Of a stretch of DNA of 8,301 nt, positions 1-5,206 are shown piece by piece (position 1 is the stretch's first letter; each line of letters starts with the position of its first letter). The position numbers and the translations under genes were made by a program. Origin of the DNA: Lachnospiraceae bacterium (GTDB lineage: Bacteria > Bacillota > Clostridia > Lachnospirales > Lachnospiraceae); contig JAAUZS010000170.1 in assembly GCA_014804495.1 (NCBI GenBank), positions 1-8,301 of the forward strand, read 5' to 3'. The notes beneath the pieces are model-generated. The model did no database searches and was not told the DNA's origin. It was given only the letters and a program-made list of their open reading frames with translations.

Positions 1-127
1 GATTTAAGCTGTTATATTAGGTTGTACGGAATTACCGCTTTTGCTTAACGATGAAGTAAGTCCTGTTCCATGCTTAGATACTATGAAAATACACATACAG
101 CATTTAATTGATTGGATTGTTGAATAA
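1..127 (+). pseudogene. Asp/Glu/hydantoin racemase family, C-terminal fragment with broken frame
   Basis: The frame ending at TAA 125-127 reads AVILGCTELPLLLNDE, then a Pro-Val-Pro-x-Leu-Asp-Thr stretch and a final helix. This matches the end of PLP-independent cytoplasmic aspartate/glutamate racemases, where GCTE carries the second catalytic cysteine (codon 23-25) and the family normally ends with a VPVLDTT-IHA-type segment. In this frame a TAA stands at 5-7, just before the Ala codon. The family usually has a residue such as Lys here (GIKAVILGCTE), so either AAA became TAA or one A was lost from a GGATTTAAAGCT-like ancestor. Either change separates the catalytic end from the rest of the gene. 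The rest lies left of the window, so it is unknown whether the upstream part is intact. Family assignment is firm for this short piece; loss of function is inferred. Confidence 0.7.
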
Positions 128-181
128 GATAAATTAAAATTTGCGAAGATTTTATATAAGAAAAATCGTTATATATTTTAA

Positions 182-319
182 ACACAATGCTTTTTCCCTG
201 AATTATGGGAGCAGCAGGTTGGTTCATATCTTTTATCCCAAACATTTACTTATTTTGGGAATAATACGTATATCAATCATGTAGCACCGACTTCAAATTT
301 GCGGAGGTATTCGTTTTGA
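182..319 (+). pseudogene. Remnant of an unidentified gene, C-terminal 45 codons
   Basis: After a TAA at 179-181 the same frame stays open to TGA 317-319. It contains readable protein-like sequence (PELWEQQVGSYLL, then TYFGNNTYINHVAP, then SNLRRYSF). No start codon with a ribosome binding site precedes it. The stop overlaps the TTG start of the next gene as TTGA, the arrangement expected for translationally coupled genes, and the next gene's GGAGG lies inside this frame. The last 35 bp before the terminal Phe codon match a second site at 5699-5733. I do not recognise the family. It could be an old 3' gene end, or a chance open frame; the coupling and the second copy favour the former. Confidence 0.35.
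303..307 (+). promoter_or_regulatory. GGAGG ribosome binding site fixing a TTG start
   Basis: A perfect GGAGG lies 8 nt upstream of TTG 316-318. No ATG or GTG lies at a usable distance in the CPBP protease frame, so this site decides the TTG start. Confidence 0.7.
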
Positions 320-1104
320 AAAAAATTGCATTTTCAATCATAAAATTTATAGGATTTTTTCTGGGCTGGGCGATATTAACTTCCATATTGCCGTTATCAT
401 CTTCGGAAAATCCGGCTATATGGAGATTGTGGGCAGAAATTACGCCATTATTGACAATAATAGCTTTTACCTTCTTTTTCTGGCTAATGGAGAAGAAAAG
501 TGTAAGATTATATCTGTTCGATAATCCGGTCAAAGGAGTGGCATTGGGAATAATCACGGGGATTGTATGGCTGGCAATTCCTGTTTTGGTAATGTACATA
601 GCAAAGATTATTCATTTTGATGGAGTGAACTCAATTGATTTATTTCCTGTTTGGATGTTAGCAGCATTTTTGAATGTAATTATGCAGGAGCTTCTTGTCC
701 GGGGCTATCTGTATCAAATGATAAAGCAAAAACACAATATAATTGCGGCTGCGATTGTTACTACAGCACTTTTTACAGCATTGCATGGCGGGGCGTTTGA
801 AGCAGGAGTTGTTCCGGTATTAAATGTGCTTACCATGAGCATGCTCATGACGATAGTCCTTGAATACAGTGGCTCTATTATAGCGCCCACTATCATGCAT
901 TTTTTATGGAATGGAATTGGCGCATTGGTTTTGGGTGGTGTGTCGCTTGCTGATGATTATCCCAACCTGCTGATTACGACTTTTACCGGAAATGAGATTT
1001 TATCCGGTGGGGCGTGCAAAATCGAGGGAAGCATTATTGTGTTGTTTGTCAATGTGATTTTGATTGTCCTTTTTGTATTCTTAAAAAAGCAAGGAAGAAA
1101 GTGA
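316..1104 (+). CDS. CPBP family intramembrane metalloprotease (CAAX/Abi type)
   Basis: A 262-residue polytopic membrane protein with about eight hydrophobic segments (near 5-25, 43-58, 74-97, 110-124, 141-155, 165-183, 187-208, 238-256). The three CPBP signature motifs occur in order: QELLVR at 124-129, FTALH at 153-157 and HFLWN at 195-199. In this family (Rce1 and bacterial Abi proteins) the motifs EExxxR, FxxxH and HxxxN form the intramembrane active site. Bacterial members are often tied to bacteriocin self-immunity or cleavage of membrane substrates. Here the first Glu of EExxxR is Gln124 (CAG instead of GAG), which may weaken or abolish proteolysis. The gene starts with TTG, supported by GGAGG 8 nt upstream, and overlaps the preceding remnant frame by 4 nt. 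The response-regulator stump that follows suggests this was once a regulated immunity or sensing locus. Family call is strong; substrate unknown. Confidence 0.93.
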   Translation: MKKIAFSIIKFIGFFLGWAILTSILPLSSSENPAIWRLWAEITPLLTIIAFTFFFWLMEKKSVRLYLFDNPVKGVALGIITGIVWLAIPVLVMYIAKIIHFDGVNSIDLFPVWMLAAFLNVIMQELLVRGYLYQMIKQKHNIIAAAIVTTALFTALHGGAFEAGVVPVLNVLTMSMLMTIVLEYSGSIIAPTIMHFLWNGIGALVLGGVSLADDYPNLLITTFTGNEILSGGACKIEGSIIVLFVNVILIVLFVFLKKQGRK

Positions 1105-1129
1105 TAAATTCTTAAGGAAGGGGAAATAA

Positions 1130-1273
1130 ATGAAGCATATTTTCTTTGTTGGGGATGATTTGAGCCTGATTAACGGGCTTTCTTTTGCTATGAAAAGACA
1201 GGGATACGAAATATATATAGCACGGAAAAGCCATGAGGCGGAAGCATACAAATACATTAATATAAATGTATAG
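1130..1273 (+). pseudogene. Truncated OmpR/VanR-type response regulator, N-terminal receiver stump
   Basis: A frame of 47 codons begins with MKHIFFVGDDLSLINGLSFA and continues KRQGYEIYIA, the beta1-alpha1-beta2 start of a receiver domain of OmpR-type regulators (typically ILLVEDDLSLIxGLxxALxxQGYEV). It has its own ribosome binding site, GGAAGGGGAAA, at about 1115-1126. It stops at TAG 1271-1273, before the phospho-acceptor Asp (about residue 50-53) and the DNA-binding domain; intact members are about 220-235 residues. The acidic pocket Glu-Asp-Asp is Gly-Asp-Asp here. No continuation of the domain is visible in any frame downstream. It is best read as a deletion remnant; a translated 47-residue peptide cannot be excluded but could not work as a response regulator. 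Confidence 0.75.
1252..1271. repeat. Inverted repeat, 7-bp stem and 6-nt loop
   Basis: ATACATT and AATGTAT flank AATATA, forming a perfect but AT-only hairpin over the last codons of the response-regulator stump. No T-run follows, so it is not a typical terminator. It may mark the deletion junction or be chance in AT-rich DNA. Confidence 0.35.
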
Positions 1274-1293
1274 CATTTTATATTCAAATTCCC

Positions 1294-1299
1294 TATAAT
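1294..1299 (+). promoter_or_regulatory. Possible -10 element upstream of the small membrane protein gene
   Basis: An exact TATAAT lies about 65 nt before the ATG at 1364. No good -35 hexamer sits 16-19 nt upstream, so support is weak. Confidence 0.3.
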
Positions 1300-1363
1300 A
1301 AAAGTATTAGCAGCACTGTGTATGATAAAGTCATGAAAATCTATTAAGACAATGAGGTTTGGA

Positions 1364-1525
1364 ATGGCAAGAAAATTTCTAATAATATATGGTATTATAA
1401 TTGCAACGGTTACTATACTTTTTCTGATATTTGGGGAAAGAAAAGATCCTCGATATTACATTACAATGCTTATACTTGCAATTGTAGGAAAAGTATTATC
1501 TAAAATTATAGACAATCGGGAGTAA
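1364..1525 (+). CDS. Small two-helix membrane protein, unknown function
   Basis: A 53-codon frame, ATG to TAA 1523-1525, with TGAGG 6 nt before the start. An in-frame ATG four codons earlier (1352) lacks a ribosome binding site. Residues 5-23 form a strongly hydrophobic helix (FLIIYGIIIATVTILFLIF), followed by a polar turn (GERKDPRYY, 24-32). Residues 33-49 form a second hydrophobic stretch, and the protein ends with the charged tail DNRE. This hairpin-in-membrane layout is common among small bacterial membrane proteins and some immunity or regulatory peptides. A terminator-like hairpin overlaps the stop codon, and a TATAAT lies upstream, which together support a short independent transcription unit. 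No family is recognised. It could still be a non-expressed frame. Confidence 0.55.
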   Translation: MARKFLIIYGIIIATVTILFLIFGERKDPRYYITMLILAIVGKVLSKIIDNRE

Positions 1526-1545
1526 ACCGATTAATTCATTTTTTT
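1514..1545 (+). terminator. Probable intrinsic terminator after the small membrane protein gene
   Basis: AATCGG (1514-1519) pairs with CCGATT (1527-1532) across a 7-nt loop that contains the stop codon. It is followed after 6 nt by seven T (1539-1545) and another T-run shortly after. The stem is only 6 bp and the T-run is slightly displaced, so efficiency is uncertain. Confidence 0.5.
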
Positions 1546-1595
1546 CTGTTTTTTTCATTTTATTTTATCCGGGACAGATAATACATGTCAATGTT

Positions 1596-1623
1596 TTGGA
1601 CAATTTTCTTTGGGAATTATAGG
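1596..1623 (+). promoter_or_regulatory. Possible promoter for the three-gene membrane cluster
   Basis: TTGGAC (1596-1601) is followed, after 16 nt, by TATAGG (1618-1623), roughly 40 nt before the ATG at 1663. Both hexamers are imperfect. It is the best candidate in the 137-nt gap that follows the terminator; nothing else is seen there. Confidence 0.3.
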
Positions 1624-1662
1624 AAATAGAATTGAAGAAATGAGGATTAAAGGTGTGACATT

Positions 1663-2313
1663 ATGAAAAAAACCATATATATTACAAAAAAACTCGTAAT
1701 TACCTTATTGTTTCTGCTGATTGGCGGGTATTGTACACTGTATGGGCTCCTATCTTTATATCGGGAGTTTCAATGCATTTCGGTTGAGGATATATCCATG
1801 GACAACTATCGGGAAGGAGCCTACGTTGCGGGCACGATTGACTCCTGTCTGACGGTCAATGTTCAAACAATCGGTGGTCAAGGCAAAGATTTGGGAACAT
1901 CCGGAGGTTTTATCACTATGGGAGCTGTGTATGAGTGCTATACGATTCCTACGGCAGATTCACATTATATACGGATCATGATTCCGGATGTAGACACAAT
2001 TGACGCCTTGGATGCTCTGATTGCAGGAAGCAGCGAAGGTGTATATGTGGAAGGACAGATCGTAAAAGAGATGGTAGAACCCAACATTCCGTGGTATGAG
2101 AACTGTGAACAGGTCAAGAACCCACAGAAAGAAATATTGGGCGGATATGTTATCAAACAGATATCTTTTAGTAAAAGGCACAATGTTCTATACTTTGGAA
2201 TGGGAATATTAGCAGTTATGATTTTTGCAATATGGAAAGGGAAAATAATATCTGATGATTTTGTTGTGGAGAAAAACGGAGAGCCAACCGATAGTGAGCG
2301 GGATAATCATTGA
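1663..2313 (+). CDS. Bitopic membrane protein with an extracytoplasmic domain, unknown function
   Basis: A 216-residue protein. A short basic N-terminus precedes a first hydrophobic helix at about 11-33, then a polar domain of ~140 residues, a second helix at about 174-191, and a short charged cytoplasmic tail ending in DSERDNH. By the positive-inside rule the central domain faces outward. It contains repeated short beta-like strands (YVAGTID at 54-60, YIRIMIP at 102-108, VYVEGQIVKE at 127-136), compatible with a small beta-barrel or OB-like fold, though this is a visual guess. AAAGGTG precedes the ATG by 7 nt. The next gene overlaps its 3' end, so the two are probably co-translated. The family is not recognised with certainty; similar two-helix proteins of unknown function are common in Clostridia. 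Confidence 0.85.
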   Translation: MKKTIYITKKLVITLLFLLIGGYCTLYGLLSLYREFQCISVEDISMDNYREGAYVAGTIDSCLTVNVQTIGGQGKDLGTSGGFITMGAVYECYTIPTADSHYIRIMIPDVDTIDALDALIAGSSEGVYVEGQIVKEMVEPNIPWYENCEQVKNPQKEILGGYVIKQISFSKRHNVLYFGMGILAVMIFAIWKGKIISDDFVVEKNGEPTDSERDNH

Positions 2314-2512
2314 CCATACTCTTGAGTCATTAGTGCCTGTTATTTGTGTAAAGACGCTGGATGAACTGGCAATTCCGTATGAAGCAGTATTTTTTGAATT
2401 GCCAGAAGGCGAAGAAGATTGGGCATTGAAGATAGGTGCGGAAGTGTTCATAACTTGTTCCGGTGGTTGGACAGAGCCGGAACCACCACATTTTGAAGTG
2501 GACTGGCGATAA
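2255..2512 (+). CDS. Small acidic soluble protein overlapping the previous gene, unknown function
   Basis: An 85-codon frame in a different phase from the preceding gene. No transmembrane segment is evident. The body is acidic and ends with an unusual Pro/Trp/Glu-rich segment, GGWTEPEPPHFEVDWR. The ATG at 2255 gives a 59-nt overlap with the preceding gene and has only a distant AAAGG. A GTG at 2294, with GGAGAG 10 nt upstream, would shorten the overlap to 20 nt and drop the least protein-like residues (the first 13), so it is a serious alternative start and would give a 72-residue protein. The compact, acidic form and its position between two membrane-protein genes would suit a small cytoplasmic partner or immunity-type protein, but that is speculation. 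No family is recognised. Confidence 0.6.
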   Translation: MILLWRKTESQPIVSGIIIDHTLESLVPVICVKTLDELAIPYEAVFFELPEGEEDWALKIGAEVFITCSGGWTEPEPPHFEVDWR

Positions 2513-2538
2513 AATAAGAAGTTGGGGAAATAGACGTA

Positions 2539-3186
2539 ATGAAGTCATTTTTGAATACTATTCGATGTGATGAAAAACCAATATCTGTCAGCAGACAGGT
2601 TGTTGATACATTTGCGATAATACTTTTGGGAATTGCTTTAGGAACTTTCTCAAAATTCATAGATAATACGGCAGTAAATGAGTTACCTTTCATATTTGGA
2701 TATCTGGATATTGGAAATTTTTTAGGACGTTTTGCTATATGGGTACTGATTGCTATATGTATTTCAATTTATAGTAATTCTTCAATCAGAGCGGCAATAA
2801 ATGTGTTTGTGTTCTTTGTAGGCATGATTACAAGCTACTATCTTTATTCAAAATTTGTGGCTGGATTTTTCCCAAGAAGTTATGCAATGATATGGTATGG
2901 TTTTACTGCCATTTCCCCGCTGTTGGCATTTATCTGTTGGTATGCAAAAGGGAAAAGTAAATTGTCTTTTGCCATATCATCAATGATAATTGCAGTCTTA
3001 TTTAATATGACGTTTTTTTATAGCATGACTTATTTTGGAATGCGTTCGATTTTAGAACTGATAGCCTTTATTTGTGGATTAGTAGCCTTGAAACGTAATA
3101 CCATCAAGAATACAATTATTATGACAGCAATCGGGGTTATTCTTGCATTTATTCTTAATTTATTGGTTCCATTTCATTTAGGTTAA
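2539..3186 (+). CDS. Seven-helix integral membrane protein, unknown function
   Basis: A 215-residue, very hydrophobic protein with likely helices near 24-41, 63-78, 84-103, 115-134, 142-163, 168-185 and 188-212, and a short polar N-terminus (RCDEKPISVSRQ, 9-20). GGGGA lies 10 nt before the ATG, 26 nt after the previous stop. The layout, with a Gly-rich first helix followed by a loop (LGIALGTFSKF), a Trp-containing helix 2 and Tyr-Tyr in helix 3, resembles uncharacterised membrane families of about 200 residues (DUF6518-like is my best guess, not verified). There are no transport or enzyme motifs that I recognise. It is probably the last gene of the cluster starting at 1663; a convergent gene follows after ~200 bp. 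Confidence 0.9.
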   Translation: MKSFLNTIRCDEKPISVSRQVVDTFAIILLGIALGTFSKFIDNTAVNELPFIFGYLDIGNFLGRFAIWVLIAICISIYSNSSIRAAINVFVFFVGMITSYYLYSKFVAGFFPRSYAMIWYGFTAISPLLAFICWYAKGKSKLSFAISSMIIAVLFNMTFFYSMTYFGMRSILELIAFICGLVALKRNTIKNTIIMTAIGVILAFILNLLVPFHLG

Positions 3187-3394
3187 GCAAATCTGGGGCA
3201 TTAAATACTGGTCAAAAACCCCCTGAGTTTCTGCAATATGTGAAAGAACACTCATGATTAAGAAACATTTTACAGTAGTAATATTGAAATCGTTATTCCG
3301 ACTATGGAGGAAATGGAATAGCATTGGGCAGGCACAAGAAATACACTTTGTCTACCAGTTCTTTCTTCGGGGAAGTCTGGTTAGCCAAATTGGA
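3187..3394. other. Intergenic stretch between convergent genes, no supported gene
   Basis: No frame here has protein-like composition together with a ribosome binding site. A GGGG...CCCC pairing (about 3194-3222) has a loop over 20 nt and no T-run, so it is not a convincing terminator. Short protein-like scraps (EIVIPTMEEME around 3282-3314) hint at a decayed gene but cannot be assigned. Confidence 0.5.
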
Positions 3395-3595
3395 TTAGAT
3401 ATTCTTAGAATAAGCCATAGCTTTCTTACTAAGTTCGCGGACACTGAGCCCTTCGTCTAAAGATTCTTCATGCCACTTTGTATAATCAAAAGGTTCGCTG
3501 GTTATTAAAGCAATGAATCTTTCCGCATCAATGTAGCCTAATTTTGAAATTAATGCATTTATACCTTCTTGTTTGACGATAGTATCTGTTTTCAT
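3395..3595 (-). CDS. Small antitoxin-like protein, unknown partner
   Basis: A 66-residue protein on the minus strand. An upstream ATG at 3601 would add Met-Asn, but GGAGGG touches that codon directly. The ATG at 3595 lies at the normal 6-nt distance and is the better start. The sequence has the pattern of a family of short helical proteins that I have seen described as antitoxin-like or hypothetical: a K-x-G-x-x-A-L-I-x-K-L-G-x-x-x-A-E-R-F-I core at residues 8-29, then EPFDYTKWHEE at 34-44 and LSVRELSKKA at 50-59. The role is inferred from remembered resemblance only. No toxin gene lies downstream on its strand within the 208-bp gap. It diverges from the C1-peptidase operon across a shared regulatory region, so it could also act as a local regulator, although no clear helix-turn-helix is visible. 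Confidence 0.72.
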   Translation of the reverse strand: MKTDTIVKQEGINALISKLGYIDAERFIALITSEPFDYTKWHEESLDEGLSVRELSKKAMAYSKNI

Positions 3596-3601
3596 ATTCA
3601 T

Positions 3602-3607
3602 CCCTCC
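3602..3607 (-). promoter_or_regulatory. GGAGGG ribosome binding site that moves the start of the minus-strand gene
   Basis: Read on the minus strand, GGAGGG is directly adjacent to ATG 3601 but 6 nt from ATG 3595, which favours the second Met as the start. Confidence 0.65.
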
Positions 3608-3666
3608 ATTTCATTTACAAGAGCAATAGGATTTATGATTTTGATTTCTGGTATTAGAATTATTTT

Positions 3667-3695
3667 AGTATAGCATAAAATAGAAATATCGTGAA
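3667..3695 (-). promoter_or_regulatory. Extended -10 promoter for the small antitoxin-like gene
   Basis: On the minus strand, TTCACG (3695-3690) is followed by exactly 17 nt and then TATACT (3672-3667). A TG dinucleotide one base upstream of the -10 gives the extended TGnTATACT form. Expected transcription start is near 3660, leaving a leader of about 65 nt with GGAGGG close to the start codon. Confidence 0.6.
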
Positions 3696-3764
3696 TGTAA
3701 TTTTATATATAAGAATAGCCAAATCAAAATGGTAAAAAAATGCTCTGTATTGTGGGGTAAATTT

Positions 3765-3780
3765 TGTATCTGTTTATACA
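3765..3780. repeat. Short inverted repeat in the divergent promoter region, possible operator
   Basis: TGTAT and ATACA flank CTGTTT, ending 5 nt upstream of the operon's -35 hexamer. The 5-bp arms are short and AT-rich, so this may be chance. Confidence 0.25.
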
Positions 3781-3785
3781 TATAT

Positions 3786-3814
3786 TTGAAACTACTTCTT
3801 CTGTGTGGTAATAT
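3786..3814 (+). promoter_or_regulatory. Promoter of the C1-peptidase/MFS/ceramidase-like operon
   Basis: TTGAAA (3786-3791), a 17-nt spacer and TAATAT (3809-3814), with TGG directly before the -10 giving an extended TGn element. The start would be near 3821, about 54 nt before the first ATG. An exact TATAAT also occurs at 3822-3827 but lacks a -35. Confidence 0.6.
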
Positions 3815-3874
3815 TTTTAAATATAATAGATTTTAATATATATGTTAGACTGATTTTGCGAGAGGAAAGATTAT

Positions 3875-5194
3875 ATGAAAGAGATTACAGCGGCTTGGAT
3901 TCAAAGCAATAAAGAAGCATATCGGGCTGACGAAAAAAACAGTATATATGAGAAAGAATATAGTAAAAAATATATATCAGACATTGCATTCAATGAAGAA
4001 AAAGCAAAGTTACATCCATTTGAATTTTCCATAGATATTTCAACAATGGAATCTGTTGCGCAGGGATATGCAGGAAGATGCTGGATTGTTGCTGGATTGA
4101 ATCTTTTGCGGGAATATATAGTAAAAAAGCTTGGGAAAAATACTTTGCAATGCGAAGATTTTAAGCTTTCCTTGGGTTACCTTTGTTTTTGGGATAAATT
4201 AGAAAAAGCAAACTGTTTTTTGGAAAAAACAATTCAATACAGAAATGAGCTGTATTATAAAAGAGAGGTATACTCATGGTTTCAATATGCAGTTACTGAT
4301 GGAGGATTTTGGACGAATTTTAAAGAGCTTGTAAAAAAGTATGGGATTGTCCCGACAGAGATAATGCCGGAAACATTTCAATCTTCAAATACGGAAGAGA
4401 TGAATAATCGCTTGAATTATTATCTGCGAAAGATTAGTGCAGATATACGAAATGCAGCTTTAGAGGGGAAAGACATAGAAGATATTGCTAAAATAAAAGA
4501 GTCGGCACTGGAAAAAATTTTTACTTTTTTATGTAGATGTTATGGCTGCCCGCCGGATACTTTTTTCTATTCTTTTGAAAATGGAAAGCAAAAGCAACAA
4601 TATACACCTAAAACTTTCTATAAAGATATGGCTGAAGAGTATTTGGAGCAGTTTATTAATGTCATATCTCTTCCTTATGAGAAATTGCCATTTGGGGAAA
4701 AATGTATATTGACAGATGTTTTTCAGGTGATTGGCGGTCAGGAAGAACAGTTCATAAATCTTCCGTTGACTGAATTAAAGAAAAAATGTATTGAACAGCT
4801 AAAGGAAGGCATTCCTGTGGTATGTATGGCAGATGATGATAAAATGTGTAGGGAAGAATTACAGTTGTGGGATGACAATAGTTTTGATTATTTGGAGGTG
4901 ACAGGATTCGATTTTGAAATGAATAGGAAGGATTATTTTCAGCTAAAAGCCGGAATTGCAAGTCATTCTATGTTGATAACAGGCGTCCATTTAGGAGAAA
5001 GCGGAAAGCCTGAGCGTTGGAAAATAGAAAATTCTTATGGTACGGATGGCATACATAAAGGGTATTTCGTTTGTTCGGATTCGTGGTTTGAAAAGTATAT
5101 GATAAGTGTTGTTATAAGTAAAAAATATTTATTAGAGGTTGATAGTAGTCAACAGCAAAATAGAAATACCTTCAATATTTGGGATATTATGTGA
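3875..5194 (+). CDS. Peptidase C1B, bleomycin hydrolase/PepC-like cysteine peptidase
   Basis: A 439-residue protein of normal length for the bleomycin hydrolase/aminopeptidase C family, cytoplasmic papain-fold enzymes that usually form hexameric barrels with aminopeptidase or amide-hydrolase activity. The active site is complete: oxyanion Gln63 and nucleophile Cys69 in AQGYAGRCW, His364 in GIASHSMLITGV, and Asn386 in WKIENSYG, followed by the family-typical KGYFVCSDSWFEKY. There is no signal peptide. The C-terminus ends NIWDIM, where family members continue as WDPMGALA-like. That extra tail lies in the active-site cleft and restricts PepC and BLMH to N-terminal trimming, so this enzyme may have altered specificity, such as endopeptidase or oligopeptidase action. 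AGAGGA lies 8 nt before the ATG. It is the first gene of an operon, with only 12 nt to the next gene. Family certain; substrate unknown. Confidence 0.93.
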   Translation: MKEITAAWIQSNKEAYRADEKNSIYEKEYSKKYISDIAFNEEKAKLHPFEFSIDISTMESVAQGYAGRCWIVAGLNLLREYIVKKLGKNTLQCEDFKLSLGYLCFWDKLEKANCFLEKTIQYRNELYYKREVYSWFQYAVTDGGFWTNFKELVKKYGIVPTEIMPETFQSSNTEEMNNRLNYYLRKISADIRNAALEGKDIEDIAKIKESALEKIFTFLCRCYGCPPDTFFYSFENGKQKQQYTPKTFYKDMAEEYLEQFINVISLPYEKLPFGEKCILTDVFQVIGGQEEQFINLPLTELKKKCIEQLKEGIPVVCMADDDKMCREELQLWDDNSFDYLEVTGFDFEMNRKDYFQLKAGIASHSMLITGVHLGESGKPERWKIENSYGTDGIHKGYFVCSDSWFEKYMISVVISKKYLLEVDSSQQQNRNTFNIWDIM

Positions 5195-5206
5195 TAAGGA
5201 GACTGA

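Noticed and set aside
136..153. AAATTTGCG-containing stretch considered as a third copy of the 279/5699 element
   Set aside because: Similarity is limited to about 9 exact bases in AT-rich sequence and lacks the frame and stop seen in the other two.
1960..2183. Two overlapping minus-strand open frames of 72-73 codons
   Set aside because: Both are antisense to the bitopic membrane protein gene, differ only in phase, and have no ribosome binding site.
3194..3222. GGGG...CCCC pairing considered as a terminator of the membrane cluster
   Set aside because: The stem is only 4 bp, the loop exceeds 20 nt and no T-run follows.
3190..3340. Minus-strand frame of about 48 codons downstream of the antitoxin-like gene, considered as its toxin
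   Set aside because: It has no ribosome binding site, runs into the 3' end of the seven-helix protein gene, and shows no RelE, PIN or HicA pattern.
3254..3460. Plus-strand open frame of 68 codons
   Set aside because: It has no ribosome binding site, is basic and low in protein-like pattern, and its 3' third lies antisense to the better-supported minus-strand gene at 3395-3595.
4752..4961. Minus-strand open frame within the C1B peptidase gene
   Set aside because: The sense strand is an intact, motif-complete peptidase; the antisense frame has no start signal.
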